The notes under the pieces are model-generated. The model did no database searches. It had not been told where the DNA came from and saw only the letters and a program-made list of their open reading frames with translations. The translations under genes and the position numbers were made by a program. Below, piece by piece: positions 8,380-15,275 of a stretch of DNA of 64,000 bases (position 1 is the first letter of the stretch; each line of letters opens with the position of its first letter). Source of the stretch: Acidobacteriota bacterium (lineage in GTDB: Bacteria > Acidobacteriota > Terriglobia > Terriglobales > Acidobacteriaceae); contig JAFDVW010000003.1 in NCBI GenBank assembly GCA_018268755.1, positions 91,278 to 155,277 on the forward strand, written 5' to 3'.

Positions 8380-9756
8380 ATGCCCATGATCGCCCACGTG
8401 CTGCTTCGGGTCTTCCTGATTCTGCTGCTGGTGGCGGCCAACGCCTTCTTTGTCGCAGCCGAGTTTGCCCTGGTCAGCGTGCGGGATACGCGCATCCAAC
8501 AGCTGGTCAACGCCCGCCGCATTGGCGCCCGGATTGTGCAGAAATTGCATCGCAATCTGGACCACGTGCTCAACGGCGTGCAGCTGGGCATCACCATTAC
8601 TAGTTTGGCCCTGGGCTGGATCGGCGAGCCCATCCTGGCCCGGATGTTCGAAGCGCCCCTGGGGCACATTCCTTACGCGGTGGTCTACGCTCACGTCATT
8701 GCTTTCGTGATCGCCTTTGCCTTGATCACGGTCATGCACGTGATTCTGGGCGAGATGGTGCCCAAGTCGCTGGCTTTGCAGCGGGCCGAACAGGTGGCCC
8801 TGGCGGTGGCCGGGCCCATGGACGTGTTTCTCACCCTGACCCGCCCCTTGCTGTATCTGATGAATCGCGCCGCCGGAGGGGTATTGCGTCTATTCGGCTC
8901 GCGCGCCGCGGGTCACGATGCGGTGCACTCGCCCGACGAATTAAAACTGATTGTTTCCGCCAGTCGCCGCCTGGGGCAGATCCCACCTTTTCAGGAATCC
9001 ATGATTCACAGTGCGCTGGAACTGGAAAACCTGACCGCGCGCGAGGTGATGGTGCCGCGGCCGGACATCTTTTCGCTGCCCGGCGATCTTACCTTGGACG
9101 AAGGCCTTTCTAGAGTGGTGGAGGAACAACACTCCCGCATCCCGATTTATGATCCGCAGCGCGGGCCGGAGCACATTATCGGGGTGCTGTACGCCAAGGA
9201 CCTTATGCGCTGGACGCGCTTACGCCTGACCAACCATCCCACCCAGCCGGTGGCCGCCCGCATTGCCGCCATGAAGCTGAGCCAGATCATGCGCGAGGTG
9301 CTGGTGGTCCCGGAAACCAAAGTGCTGGTCGAATTGTTGGTGGAGTTCAAGGAACGGAAACGCCATATGGCCATCGTGGTGGATGAGTTCGGTTCCACCG
9401 CCGGACTGGTCACGGTAGAGGATGTGCTGGAGCAACTGGTGGGGGACTTGGAGGACGAGTTTGACGTGGCCCCTCCTGAGCCGCCCTCGCTGGAAGATGA
9501 CAGCACCTTGCTGCTGGAAGGCGCCTATGGAATCCGCGATCTCGAGACCGAATACCAGATTCTTCTGCCCCGCGACGGCGGCTTCGAAACCCTGGCCGGG
9601 TTTGTCCTGGCCCGGCTGCAGAAAATCCCCAAACGGGGAGAGAGTTTTGAGTACGAGGGCCATCGTTTTACAGTGCAGGAAATGGAAGGCCATCGCATTG
9701 CCCGGGTAAAAATCGAAAAGTTGCAGGCGGCCGGAATATCCGGCGCGGGCGACTAG
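8380..9756 (+). CDS. CNNM/CorC-like hemolysin family membrane protein with CBS pair
   Basis: 458 residues: four N-terminal membrane spans of the CNNM (DUF21) domain to ~residue 190, including NAFFVAAEFALVSVRDTRIQ and MHVILGEMVPKSLALQRAEQ; a tandem CBS pair ~205-345, opening with REVMVPRPDIF and containing KRHMAIVVDEFGSTAGLVTV; and a C-terminal CorC_HlyC domain (residues ~360-445). Family members are linked to magnesium or cobalt efflux. The ATG is preceded four bases upstream by TAGAAT and no Shine-Dalgarno is seen, so the mRNA may be nearly leaderless. It stands 6 bases upstream of the permease gene at 9763, so the two may share a transcript. Confidence 0.92.
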   Translation: MPMIAHVLLRVFLILLLVAANAFFVAAEFALVSVRDTRIQQLVNARRIGARIVQKLHRNLDHVLNGVQLGITITSLALGWIGEPILARMFEAPLGHIPYAVVYAHVIAFVIAFALITVMHVILGEMVPKSLALQRAEQVALAVAGPMDVFLTLTRPLLYLMNRAAGGVLRLFGSRAAGHDAVHSPDELKLIVSASRRLGQIPPFQESMIHSALELENLTAREVMVPRPDIFSLPGDLTLDEGLSRVVEEQHSRIPIYDPQRGPEHIIGVLYAKDLMRWTRLRLTNHPTQPVAARIAAMKLSQIMREVLVVPETKVLVELLVEFKERKRHMAIVVDEFGSTAGLVTVEDVLEQLVGDLEDEFDVAPPEPPSLEDDSTLLLEGAYGIRDLETEYQILLPRDGGFETLAGFVLARLQKIPKRGESFEYEGHRFTVQEMEGHRIARVKIEKLQAAGISGAGD

Positions 9757-9762
9757 GGGGCC

Positions 9763-10680
9763 ATGCTTCGTTACCTCTCCATCCGCGTGCTCTACACCCT
9801 GCCGGTGATCTGGCTGGTAGTGTCGGTGGTGTTTTTGCTGATCCACCTGGTGCCGGGCGATCCCATTCTGCAGATGCTGGGGGAAGGCGCGCCGGCCGCG
9901 GATGTACAGGCCCTGCGTCATGCCTATGGGCTGGATGCTCCCCTGCAACAGCAGTACATCCATTACTGGAAAGGCGTTCTGCACGGCGACCTGGGGCCGT
10001 CGCTGCGATTTAACCAGGGAGTGACCAGCCTGATTCTGCAGCGCTATCCCTTGACCCTGCAACTTACCGTGGCCGCGCTGCTGATCGCTATCCTGCTGTC
10101 GCTTCCTGCCGGCATTCGCTCGGCGCAGCACCGCGATCGCTGGGACGACCGCGCGCTCAGTGTGGCCAGCCTGTTCGGGTTGTCTTTCCCCAATATTGCG
10201 TTGGGTCCGATCCTGATATTGCTGTTCGCCATTCAGGCGGGATGGACGCCGGTTTCCGGCTCAGGAAGCCTGGCGCACCTGATTCTGCCGGCGATCACGA
10301 TGGGCAGCGCCCTGGCCGCCATCCTCACCCGCATGGTGCGGACCTCGATGCTGGAGGAACTCAGCCAGGACTACATCCGCACCGCGCGAGCCAAAGGACT
10401 GTCTGAACGGCTGGTGGTTTATCGCCATGCCCTGCGCAATGCCATGATTCCGGTGATTACGGTGCTGGGACTGCAATTTGGCGCGCTGCTGGCCGGCGCC
10501 ATTGTGACCGAGACCATCTTTTCCTGGCCGGGAATTGGGCGGCTGACCATTCAGGCGATCGGCAATCGCGACTACTACCTGGTGCAGGGATGCATTCTGG
10601 CCATCGGGTTGACTTACGTTCTGGTCAATCTGCTGACCGATCTGCTGTATTCGGTGGCGAACCCGCGGATCCGGCAGTAG
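9763..10680 (+). CDS. DppB/OppB-type ABC transporter permease
   Basis: 305 residues, six predicted spans. The family N-terminus is LIHLVPGDPILQMLGEGAPA followed by an LRHAYGLDAPLQQQY segment; the EAA-type coupling loop is DYIRTARAKGLSERLVVYRH followed by ALRNAMIPVIT. The C-terminus is YLVQGCILAIGLTYVLVNLL. It is the first of two binding-protein-dependent peptide/nickel transporter permeases; the partner DppC lies at 11377, separated by an inverted toxin-antitoxin cassette. Neither a substrate-binding protein nor an ATPase is within the window, so substrate (peptide, nickel or other) cannot be named. Confidence 0.93.
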   Translation: MLRYLSIRVLYTLPVIWLVVSVVFLLIHLVPGDPILQMLGEGAPAADVQALRHAYGLDAPLQQQYIHYWKGVLHGDLGPSLRFNQGVTSLILQRYPLTLQLTVAALLIAILLSLPAGIRSAQHRDRWDDRALSVASLFGLSFPNIALGPILILLFAIQAGWTPVSGSGSLAHLILPAITMGSALAAILTRMVRTSMLEELSQDYIRTARAKGLSERLVVYRHALRNAMIPVITVLGLQFGALLAGAIVTETIFSWPGIGRLTIQAIGNRDYYLVQGCILAIGLTYVLVNLLTDLLYSVANPRIRQ

Positions 10681-10684
10681 GGGG

Positions 10685-10969
10685 CTATCCCTGGACCAAT
10701 TCGATCATGACCCGCTGGCCAACCAGGGCCGCGGCGCGCTGCAGGCTCGATAATGTGATATCGCACTTGGGATCAAGAATACGATCAACTTGTGACCGGC
10801 TGGTCTTCAGCAGGGCCGCCATGCGAGCTTTGGTGATCTTTTTCTTCTTCATGGCTTTGGCGAGTTGCCAGGCTACAACCTCCTTAACGGCCTGCGCCTG
10901 GACTTCTTCAAAAATATGTTCTTCTTTCAAGAAGTCGTCGATGCTGGACCCCAGATTTCGTTTACTCAT
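10685..10969 (-). CDS. HigA/XRE-type antitoxin
   Basis: 94 residues. The C-terminal half is a lambda-repressor-like helix-turn-helix: QLAKAMKKKKITKARMAALL, then KTSRSQVDRILDPKCDITLS, then LQRAAALVG. The ATG at 10969 has GGAG five bases upstream and overlaps the TGA of the upstream toxin frame by four bases (ATGA), the classical translational coupling of a two-gene toxin-antitoxin operon. The arrangement is toxin first, as in higBA. It should bind the toxin and repress the operon. The stop codon lies only 4 bases from the convergent dppB stop. It remains intact although the toxin frame is interrupted. Confidence 0.87.
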   Translation of the reverse strand: MSKRNLGSSIDDFLKEEHIFEEVQAQAVKEVVAWQLAKAMKKKKITKARMAALLKTSRSQVDRILDPKCDITLSSLQRAAALVGQRVMIELVQG

Positions 10970-11316
10970 TTCTCCAACTCCTTTTGGCGACCTCGTGCCA
11001 GCGCTAGATCGCCTGATCGTGTGGCTCGGGTCTTTTTGATGAAACCATGCAGTGCTACCAAATGGTTTTCCTAGATACAGAGCAAGACGCGCGCCGTGCG
11101 GTCGTCCGAAAGATTGGTTCGTATTTCCCAGAGTCCTTTTCCCAGTGCCCGGCAGAGTGGCATTCCAGCGGGCCATCGCCATTGCGCCCGTAACAAGTCG
11201 GACCCAATCGCATGCCGTGCAGCGATATCGAGATTTTTGAGCCAATCCCGTACCGGTTCAGATCCCGTGGCGGTACGGAAGAAAACCAGCGGGACTTTCT
11301 GCGTGGGAGCCGACAT
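10966..11316 (-). pseudogene. HigB/RelE-like (phage gp49 family) toxin with in-frame amber codon
   Basis: Reading from ATG 11316 (GAGGAG 7 bases upstream) gives 81 codons ending ALGKGLWEIRTNLSDDRTAR then VLLCI, then TAG at 11071-11073. The same frame continues with 34 further codons: ENHLVALHGFIKKTRATRSG then DLALARGRQKELEK, which is exactly the conserved C-terminus of gp49-like HigB toxins. It stops at TGA 10966-10968, overlapping the antitoxin start. Family members are ribosome-dependent mRNA interferases. The single nonsense codon sits where Tyr, His or Gln is usual, so this is either a recently inactivated toxin, a sequencing error, or suppressed amber. Confidence 0.82.
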
Positions 11317-11335
11317 CACCCTGCTCCTCATGTTA

Positions 11336-11355
11336 GTGTACCAGATAAGGTACAC
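11336..11355 (-). promoter_or_regulatory. Palindromic operator upstream of the toxin-antitoxin operon
   Basis: GTGTACC-N6-GGTACAC, a perfect 7-base inverted repeat, lies 20 bases upstream of the toxin ATG. HigA-type antitoxins usually autorepress at such palindromes; assignment here rests on position and symmetry only. It also lies about 20 bases upstream of the divergent dppC start (11377), so bound antitoxin could affect dppC expression. Confidence 0.55.
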
Positions 11356-11376
11356 GCTGCTTGTAGAATCTGATTC

Positions 11377-12234
11377 TTGTCTACCGCGATCATCTCGCTG
11401 CGCAGGGCTGCCGGGCACAATCCGCTGGCGGCGGCCGGGGCCGTGCTCATTGTTTTGTTGGTGCTGATGGCCATCTTCGCTCCCTGGTTGGCTCCCCAGG
11501 ACCCCGCACATATTGATCTGCCGTCGCGCCTTTCACCACCTTCCTCCGCGCACTGGGCCGGCACCGATGAGCTGGGCCGCGATATTTTCTCCCGCCTGAT
11601 CTATGGTTCGCGCATCTCCATGCTGGTGGGAAGTTCGGTGGTGGCGGTCTCGCTGGGCCTGGGCCTGATCTTCGGTTCCCTGGCGGGATATTACGGGGGA
11701 GGGCTGGACCGCTTCTTCAATGTCGTGGTCATGAACGCCTTTCTGGCGTTTCCGGGAATATTGATCGCTATCGCCTTTGTGGCATTTCGTGGGCCTGGCA
11801 TTTTCAACCTGGTGCTGGCCTTGTCGATTGGGGGATGGGTGGGCTATGCCCGCCTGGTGCGTGGCCAGGTATTGTCGGCGCGAGAGCGGGAGTTTGTGGA
11901 AGCGGCGCGTGCCCTGGGCGCCAGCGATTTGCGCATCGTGGTGCGCCATATTTTGCCCAACATCATTCAGCCGGTGATCGTGCAGGCTGCGATAGGCATG
12001 GCCGGCGCCATTCTGGCGGAGGCTACCATGAGCTTCCTGGGGCTGGGCGTACCGCCTCCCACGGCAAGTTGGGGCGCCATGCTGAATGACGGCCGCTCCC
12101 ATCTTTTTGACGCCCCGCATCTTGTACTATTTCCCGCCGCGGCCGTCATGCTGGCCGTGCTGTCCTTCAATTTCATCGGCGATGCGTTGCGGGATTACCT
12201 CGATCCTCGTTCGCGCTTGGAAGCTGGGTTGTAG
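11377..12234 (+). CDS. DppC/OppC-type ABC transporter permease
   Basis: 285 residues. The N-terminal span (NPLAAAGAVLIVLLVLMAIF) is followed by the family signature HWAGTDELGRDIFSRLIYGS and RISMLVG. The EAA loop is EFVEAARALGASDLRIVVRH; the end FNFIGDALRDYLDPRSRLEA is typical. It pairs with DppB at 9763 to form the translocation pore of a peptide/nickel-type importer. The apparent start is TTG at 11377 with no good Shine-Dalgarno, and the inverted toxin-antitoxin cassette intervenes between the two permease genes, so its original translational context may have been lost. The coding region itself looks complete. Confidence 0.92.
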   Translation: MSTAIISLRRAAGHNPLAAAGAVLIVLLVLMAIFAPWLAPQDPAHIDLPSRLSPPSSAHWAGTDELGRDIFSRLIYGSRISMLVGSSVVAVSLGLGLIFGSLAGYYGGGLDRFFNVVVMNAFLAFPGILIAIAFVAFRGPGIFNLVLALSIGGWVGYARLVRGQVLSAREREFVEAARALGASDLRIVVRHILPNIIQPVIVQAAIGMAGAILAEATMSFLGLGVPPPTASWGAMLNDGRSHLFDAPHLVLFPAAAVMLAVLSFNFIGDALRDYLDPRSRLEAGL

Positions 12235-12243
12235 CGGGATATG

Positions 12244-12264
12244 GCGCGGGCCCTCCTGCCCGCG
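12244..12264. terminator. GC-rich hairpin after dppC
   Basis: CGCGGGC-N6/7-GCCCGCG inverted repeat directly after the dppC stop. There is no T-run, so it may be a processing or palindromic-repeat element rather than an intrinsic terminator. Confidence 0.35.
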
Positions 12265-12417
12265 AAGTCCAGCATGACAACCCCATCCCGGTGACTCCAG
12301 TAACCTAAAGTCCGTGGCCGCACCCGCGCAACATTTTCTGGCTTATCGGGTTTGCAAATCCAGCCAGCAATCAGAGGTTCCGGCCCCTTAGCCGGTTGCA
12401 GCGCAGGAGAGATCACC

Positions 12418-13017
12418 ATGAAGACTCGCGAACTATTGTTGATGGGCGCGGCGCTGAGTGCGCTGCTTTTGCCCGCCGCCGCACAAACCACCAGCACCAG
12501 CCAGCCCGCCACGGTGCAACAGCGCAAAGAAAACCAGCAGGAGCGCATCGGCAATGGGGTGGAGAGCGGCCAGTTGACCGCCGGGGAAACCCAGCACTTG
12601 GAGAAGAAGGAAGCGGAGCTGAACCACGAAGAGCACGACATGCGCAAGCTGGATAACGGCCACCTGACCGCCGCCGACCGCACCACGCTGCATCAGCAGC
12701 AGAACCAGCTGTCGCACCAGATCTATCAAGACAAGCACAACGCCGCCGTGCAGAACACAGACCCGAAGAGCGAAGTGGGGCAGCGCCAGCGCAATCAACA
12801 GGAGAGGATTGGCCAGGGCATCAAGAGCGGCCAGCTCACCGCGGGGGAGACGGCCCACCTGGAGAAGCGGGAAGCTGCGGTCCACCAGGAGATCCACAAT
12901 GACCGGGCAGCGAATGGCGGCAGGCTGACGCCGCAGGAAAAGGCCCAGGTCAACCGCCAGCAAAATAGGACTTCACGCCAGATTTATCGCGAGAAGCATA
13001 ACGGTCGCCGCCAGTAA
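12418..13017 (+). CDS. Secreted two-repeat protein, unknown function
   Basis: 199 residues. The signal peptide (MKTRELLLMGAALSALLLPA, cleavage near AAAQ) is followed by two ~75-residue repeats. Unit 1 opens QQRKENQQERIGNGVESGQL and unit 2 GQRQRNQQERIGQGIKSGQL; each continues with TAGET.HLEK(K/R)EA and ends with an (R/N)xxSxQIYxxKHN block. The repeats are strongly charged, Gln-rich and probably helical. AGGAG lies 7 bases before the ATG. A strong intrinsic terminator follows, so it is probably a single-gene unit. It is a periplasmic or secreted protein; I recognise the architecture as common in acidobacterial genomes but no function is known. Confidence 0.8.
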   Translation: MKTRELLLMGAALSALLLPAAAQTTSTSQPATVQQRKENQQERIGNGVESGQLTAGETQHLEKKEAELNHEEHDMRKLDNGHLTAADRTTLHQQQNQLSHQIYQDKHNAAVQNTDPKSEVGQRQRNQQERIGQGIKSGQLTAGETAHLEKREAAVHQEIHNDRAANGGRLTPQEKAQVNRQQNRTSRQIYREKHNGRRQ

Positions 13018-13040
13018 AAGTCCGCATTTCCCTGCATGAA

Positions 13041-13068
13041 AGGCGCCTCCATGTGGAGGCGCTTTTTC
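13041..13068 (+). terminator. Intrinsic terminator
   Basis: GCGCCTCC-ATGT-GGAGGCGC (8-bp perfect stem, 4-base loop) followed immediately by TTTTTCTTTT, 24 bases after the stop of the secreted repeat protein. A textbook rho-independent terminator separating it from the XRE regulator promoter. Confidence 0.9.
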
Positions 13069-13124
13069 TTTTCCCCTTCCGCTCCGCCTCCCGTAAGTCC
13101 TAGCTGCGGTGGGAGATCCGGTTC

Positions 13125-13166
13125 TTGACAGAAAATTACAAATCGCGATATAACTATCACGATTTG
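13125..13166 (+). promoter_or_regulatory. Sigma-70 promoter with overlapping palindromic operator for XRE regulator
   Basis: TTGACA (13125-13130) and TATAAC (13149-13154) are spaced by 18 bases. A near-perfect inverted repeat, CAAATCGCG-N10-CACGATTTG (13139-13166), covers the -10 box. Transcription would begin about 13161-13163, giving a leader of under ten bases before ATG 13171. The position strongly suggests autorepression by the XRE protein encoded immediately downstream, controlling the following membrane genes as well; binding by that protein is inference. Confidence 0.7.
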
Positions 13167-13170
13167 CAAT

Positions 13171-13695
13171 ATGACGGTCGGCGAGAAAATTCGCTATCTG
13201 CGGGAAGTGGAGGGCTCCTTGCGCGGCCTGGGCCGTCCCATGACGCAACAGGAACTGGTGCAGGCCATTCGCAAGGAACAGCGCCAGAGCATCAGCCAGT
13301 CCTACATCTCGCAGATCGAGAGTGGCTCACGGCCGCACATGACGCAGGCTTCGCGCGCTTTGCTGGCCAGGTTCTTTAAGGTGCATCCCGGGTTTCTGGT
13401 GGATGACCCGGAGGGCTACCACACCGAGCTGGTCTCAGACCTGCGCACCACGGAAGGCAAGCTGGATGTCTGGCTGCTGCAGGCTTCCGAGCGCTTTGCC
13501 GGAGATTCCGAGGTCAGTGATGTGCTGGTCAAGCTGGCGCGGCAGAAGGACACGCGCAGCTGTTTTGTGCTGATGGGCGCCATCCTCGATACCCCGGGGT
13601 TGGCGGACCGGCTGCTGGAGGCGCTCCAGCCGGACAAGAGAGGAAGAGCCGGCAAGAGCGGGAAAGGGGGCACGCCCGAAAATGACGTGGAGTGA
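13171..13695 (+). CDS. XRE-family HTH transcriptional regulator
   Basis: 174 residues. The N-terminal HTH (residues ~3-75: VGEKIRYLREVEGSLRG, MTQQELVQAIRK, QSYISQIESGSRPHMTQASR) is longer than a standard XRE domain, with an insert between helices as in EspR/SinR-like actinobacterial regulators. A helical C-terminal region (residues 80-155) probably dimerises; the last 20 residues are Gly/Lys-rich and disordered. Its promoter carries a palindrome over the -10 box. The gene overlaps the start of the NfeD-like gene by 14 bases, so it heads the operon XRE-NfeD-DUF1648-flotillin-PspA and is the natural candidate regulator of that membrane-stress module. Confidence 0.88.
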   Translation: MTVGEKIRYLREVEGSLRGLGRPMTQQELVQAIRKEQRQSISQSYISQIESGSRPHMTQASRALLARFFKVHPGFLVDDPEGYHTELVSDLRTTEGKLDVWLLQASERFAGDSEVSDVLVKLARQKDTRSCFVLMGAILDTPGLADRLLEALQPDKRGRAGKSGKGGTPENDVE

Positions 13696-14284
13696 TTTTT
13701 ATCTGATCTGCTTCGCTTTGGGATTCTTCTTCAGCTTGCTCTCCTTTGTATTGGGTGGGCTGCATTGGCACGGGTTGCATGTCCATGTAGGGCATCACGG
13801 CGGAGGTGGCCATGGTGCCGGTGCGGGCCCGCATGTGCCGTTCTTGAATCCGGTAACGCTGGCGGCATTTCTTGCCTGGTTTGGTGGAATGGGCTACCTG
13901 CTGTCCCGCTTTTCCGGGGTGGGTGCCACCCTGGCATTCGGCGCGGCGTTGCTGGCGGGTGGCATTGCCGCCGCCATTATGTTCCTGTTCGTGACTCGGG
14001 TGCTGATCTCGAAGGAAGAGGACCTGGACGCGGCGGACTTTGAGATGACCGGCGTGCTGGGAAAGACCTCGGTGCCGATCCGTGCCGGCGGGACGGGAGA
14101 AATTGTCTATTCGCAGTGCGGCACGCGCCGTACCTGCGGAGCGCGTTCCGAGGATGGCAGCGCGGTCCCTAAGGGTACGGAAGTCGTGGTCACGCGCTAT
14201 GAAAAGGGATTGGCTTACGTCCGCATTTGGAGCGAGTTGCTGGGCGAAGAGCACGCGGCGGTGGAGGAGAAAGGGAATTCCTGA
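13682..14284 (+). CDS. NfeD-like membrane protein
   Basis: 200 residues. An N-terminal span (FYLICFALGFFFSLLSFVLG) is followed by a His/Gly-rich loop (HWHGLHVHVGHHGGGGHGAG), two spans (residues ~55-110), and a C-terminal beta domain (residues ~120-190: MTGVLGKTSVPIRAGGTGEI, GTEVVVTRYEKGLAYVRIWS) matching the OB-fold of NfeD-like proteins. NfeD proteins are encoded next to flotillin/SPFH genes and work with them at membrane microdomains; here the flotillin is two genes downstream. The His-rich loop could bind metal, which is unusual. The start overlaps the regulator gene, indicating translational coupling. Confidence 0.8.
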   Translation: MTWSDFYLICFALGFFFSLLSFVLGGLHWHGLHVHVGHHGGGGHGAGAGPHVPFLNPVTLAAFLAWFGGMGYLLSRFSGVGATLAFGAALLAGGIAAAIMFLFVTRVLISKEEDLDAADFEMTGVLGKTSVPIRAGGTGEIVYSQCGTRRTCGARSEDGSAVPKGTEVVVTRYEKGLAYVRIWSELLGEEHAAVEEKGNS

Positions 14285-14339
14285 CAGGAAGGATCCTGCG
14301 ATAGACGGGAGGCGGACCGCCACTCAGAGGGGAATGGGG

Positions 14340-15245
14340 ATGACCAAGACAACACATCGCGCGACGTTCTACTCACTGCTAGGGCTCCTTTGGCTCTCCT
14401 TGCCGGCGATCGGCTTGTTGTATGCGCAGGTGTGGAGTGAACTGCCCCTGCATCTGGCCACGCACTTCGATGCCGCCGGCCGGGCCAATGGCTGGATGAC
14501 GCGCGAAGGGTCGCTCTATTTCGCCCTGGGTTTCCTGTCCTTTTTGTGTTTGTCGTTTTCCCTAGTGCTGGGGGCGATCCGCTGGAAGTACGGTGAAAGC
14601 CAGCTGTCATGGGCGCTGTTGGCGCTGTTCCATGGTGAGGTGTGGTCGATCGTGTACCTGCTGGATTCCATGCTGGGATACAACCTGCACGGAACCCCGG
14701 TCAGCGTCTTGCCGGTTCTGGTGGTTACTCCCCTCGGCGTGCTGCTGGTCATGGCGGTGGCATTCGGGGAAAAGCGGGGTAGCGCTTTTCCCCCCGGAGA
14801 AGTTTTGGCGGAAGAAGTTCACTCCGGAAGGCCCTGGAGCCTGGTGTTTCTGGCGCCGGTATTCGGCGCTGTGGCGGTAGGGCTGGCTCTGCCGAAAGCG
14901 CCCTTACGGCTGGCGCTGGGAATCTTTTTTCTGGTGTTTGCGGGGTTGTTTGCCATGGCGTGGAATGGTTTTCACTACTTCTTTACCCGTCACGGCGTCG
15001 AGGTCCGTACCCTGGGATTTCGTCTGAAGTCGATCCCGCTGGGCGACATTCAACAGTATGCCGTTGCCAACTGGAGCCCGCTTTGTGGCTATGGCATTCG
15101 CGGCATGGGCAACCGCAAGGCGTACGTGTGGGGCAATCGCGGAGTCCGCATCAAGACTCAGGATGGAGAGTTCTTCCTGGGACATAAAGAGCCGCAACGG
15201 GTGGTGCAGGACCTCGACCTGATTAAGCAGTTTGCGCATTCATAA
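14340..15245 (+). CDS. DUF1648-type integral membrane protein
   Basis: 301 residues with five or six spans. The first segment (FYSLLGLLWLSLPAIGLLYA, then LPLHLATHFDAAGRANGWMT) is the DUF1648 signature, in which the P..H.d..G.pd.w motif follows span 1. The C-terminal ~80 residues form a soluble beta domain (GVEVRTLGFRLKSIPLGDIQ ... GVRIKTQDGEFFLGHKEPQR) resembling bacterial PH-like folds. GAGGGG lies 7 bases before ATG 14340. DUF1648 occurs in SdpI-type immunity proteins and in membrane sensors; placement between NfeD-like and flotillin genes suggests membrane-stress work here. Precise function unknown. Confidence 0.8.
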   Translation: MTKTTHRATFYSLLGLLWLSLPAIGLLYAQVWSELPLHLATHFDAAGRANGWMTREGSLYFALGFLSFLCLSFSLVLGAIRWKYGESQLSWALLALFHGEVWSIVYLLDSMLGYNLHGTPVSVLPVLVVTPLGVLLVMAVAFGEKRGSAFPPGEVLAEEVHSGRPWSLVFLAPVFGAVAVGLALPKAPLRLALGIFFLVFAGLFAMAWNGFHYFFTRHGVEVRTLGFRLKSIPLGDIQQYAVANWSPLCGYGIRGMGNRKAYVWGNRGVRIKTQDGEFFLGHKEPQRVVQDLDLIKQFAHS

Positions 15246-15275
15246 GTAGTCCGCTCTCATTGGAGGGAGGGACGT

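Noticed and set aside
10685..11245. 186-codon minus-strand frame starting well upstream of the antitoxin
   Set aside because: Its first 92 codons are the toxin gene in the wrong frame; the antitoxin starts at 10969 with its own ribosome site.
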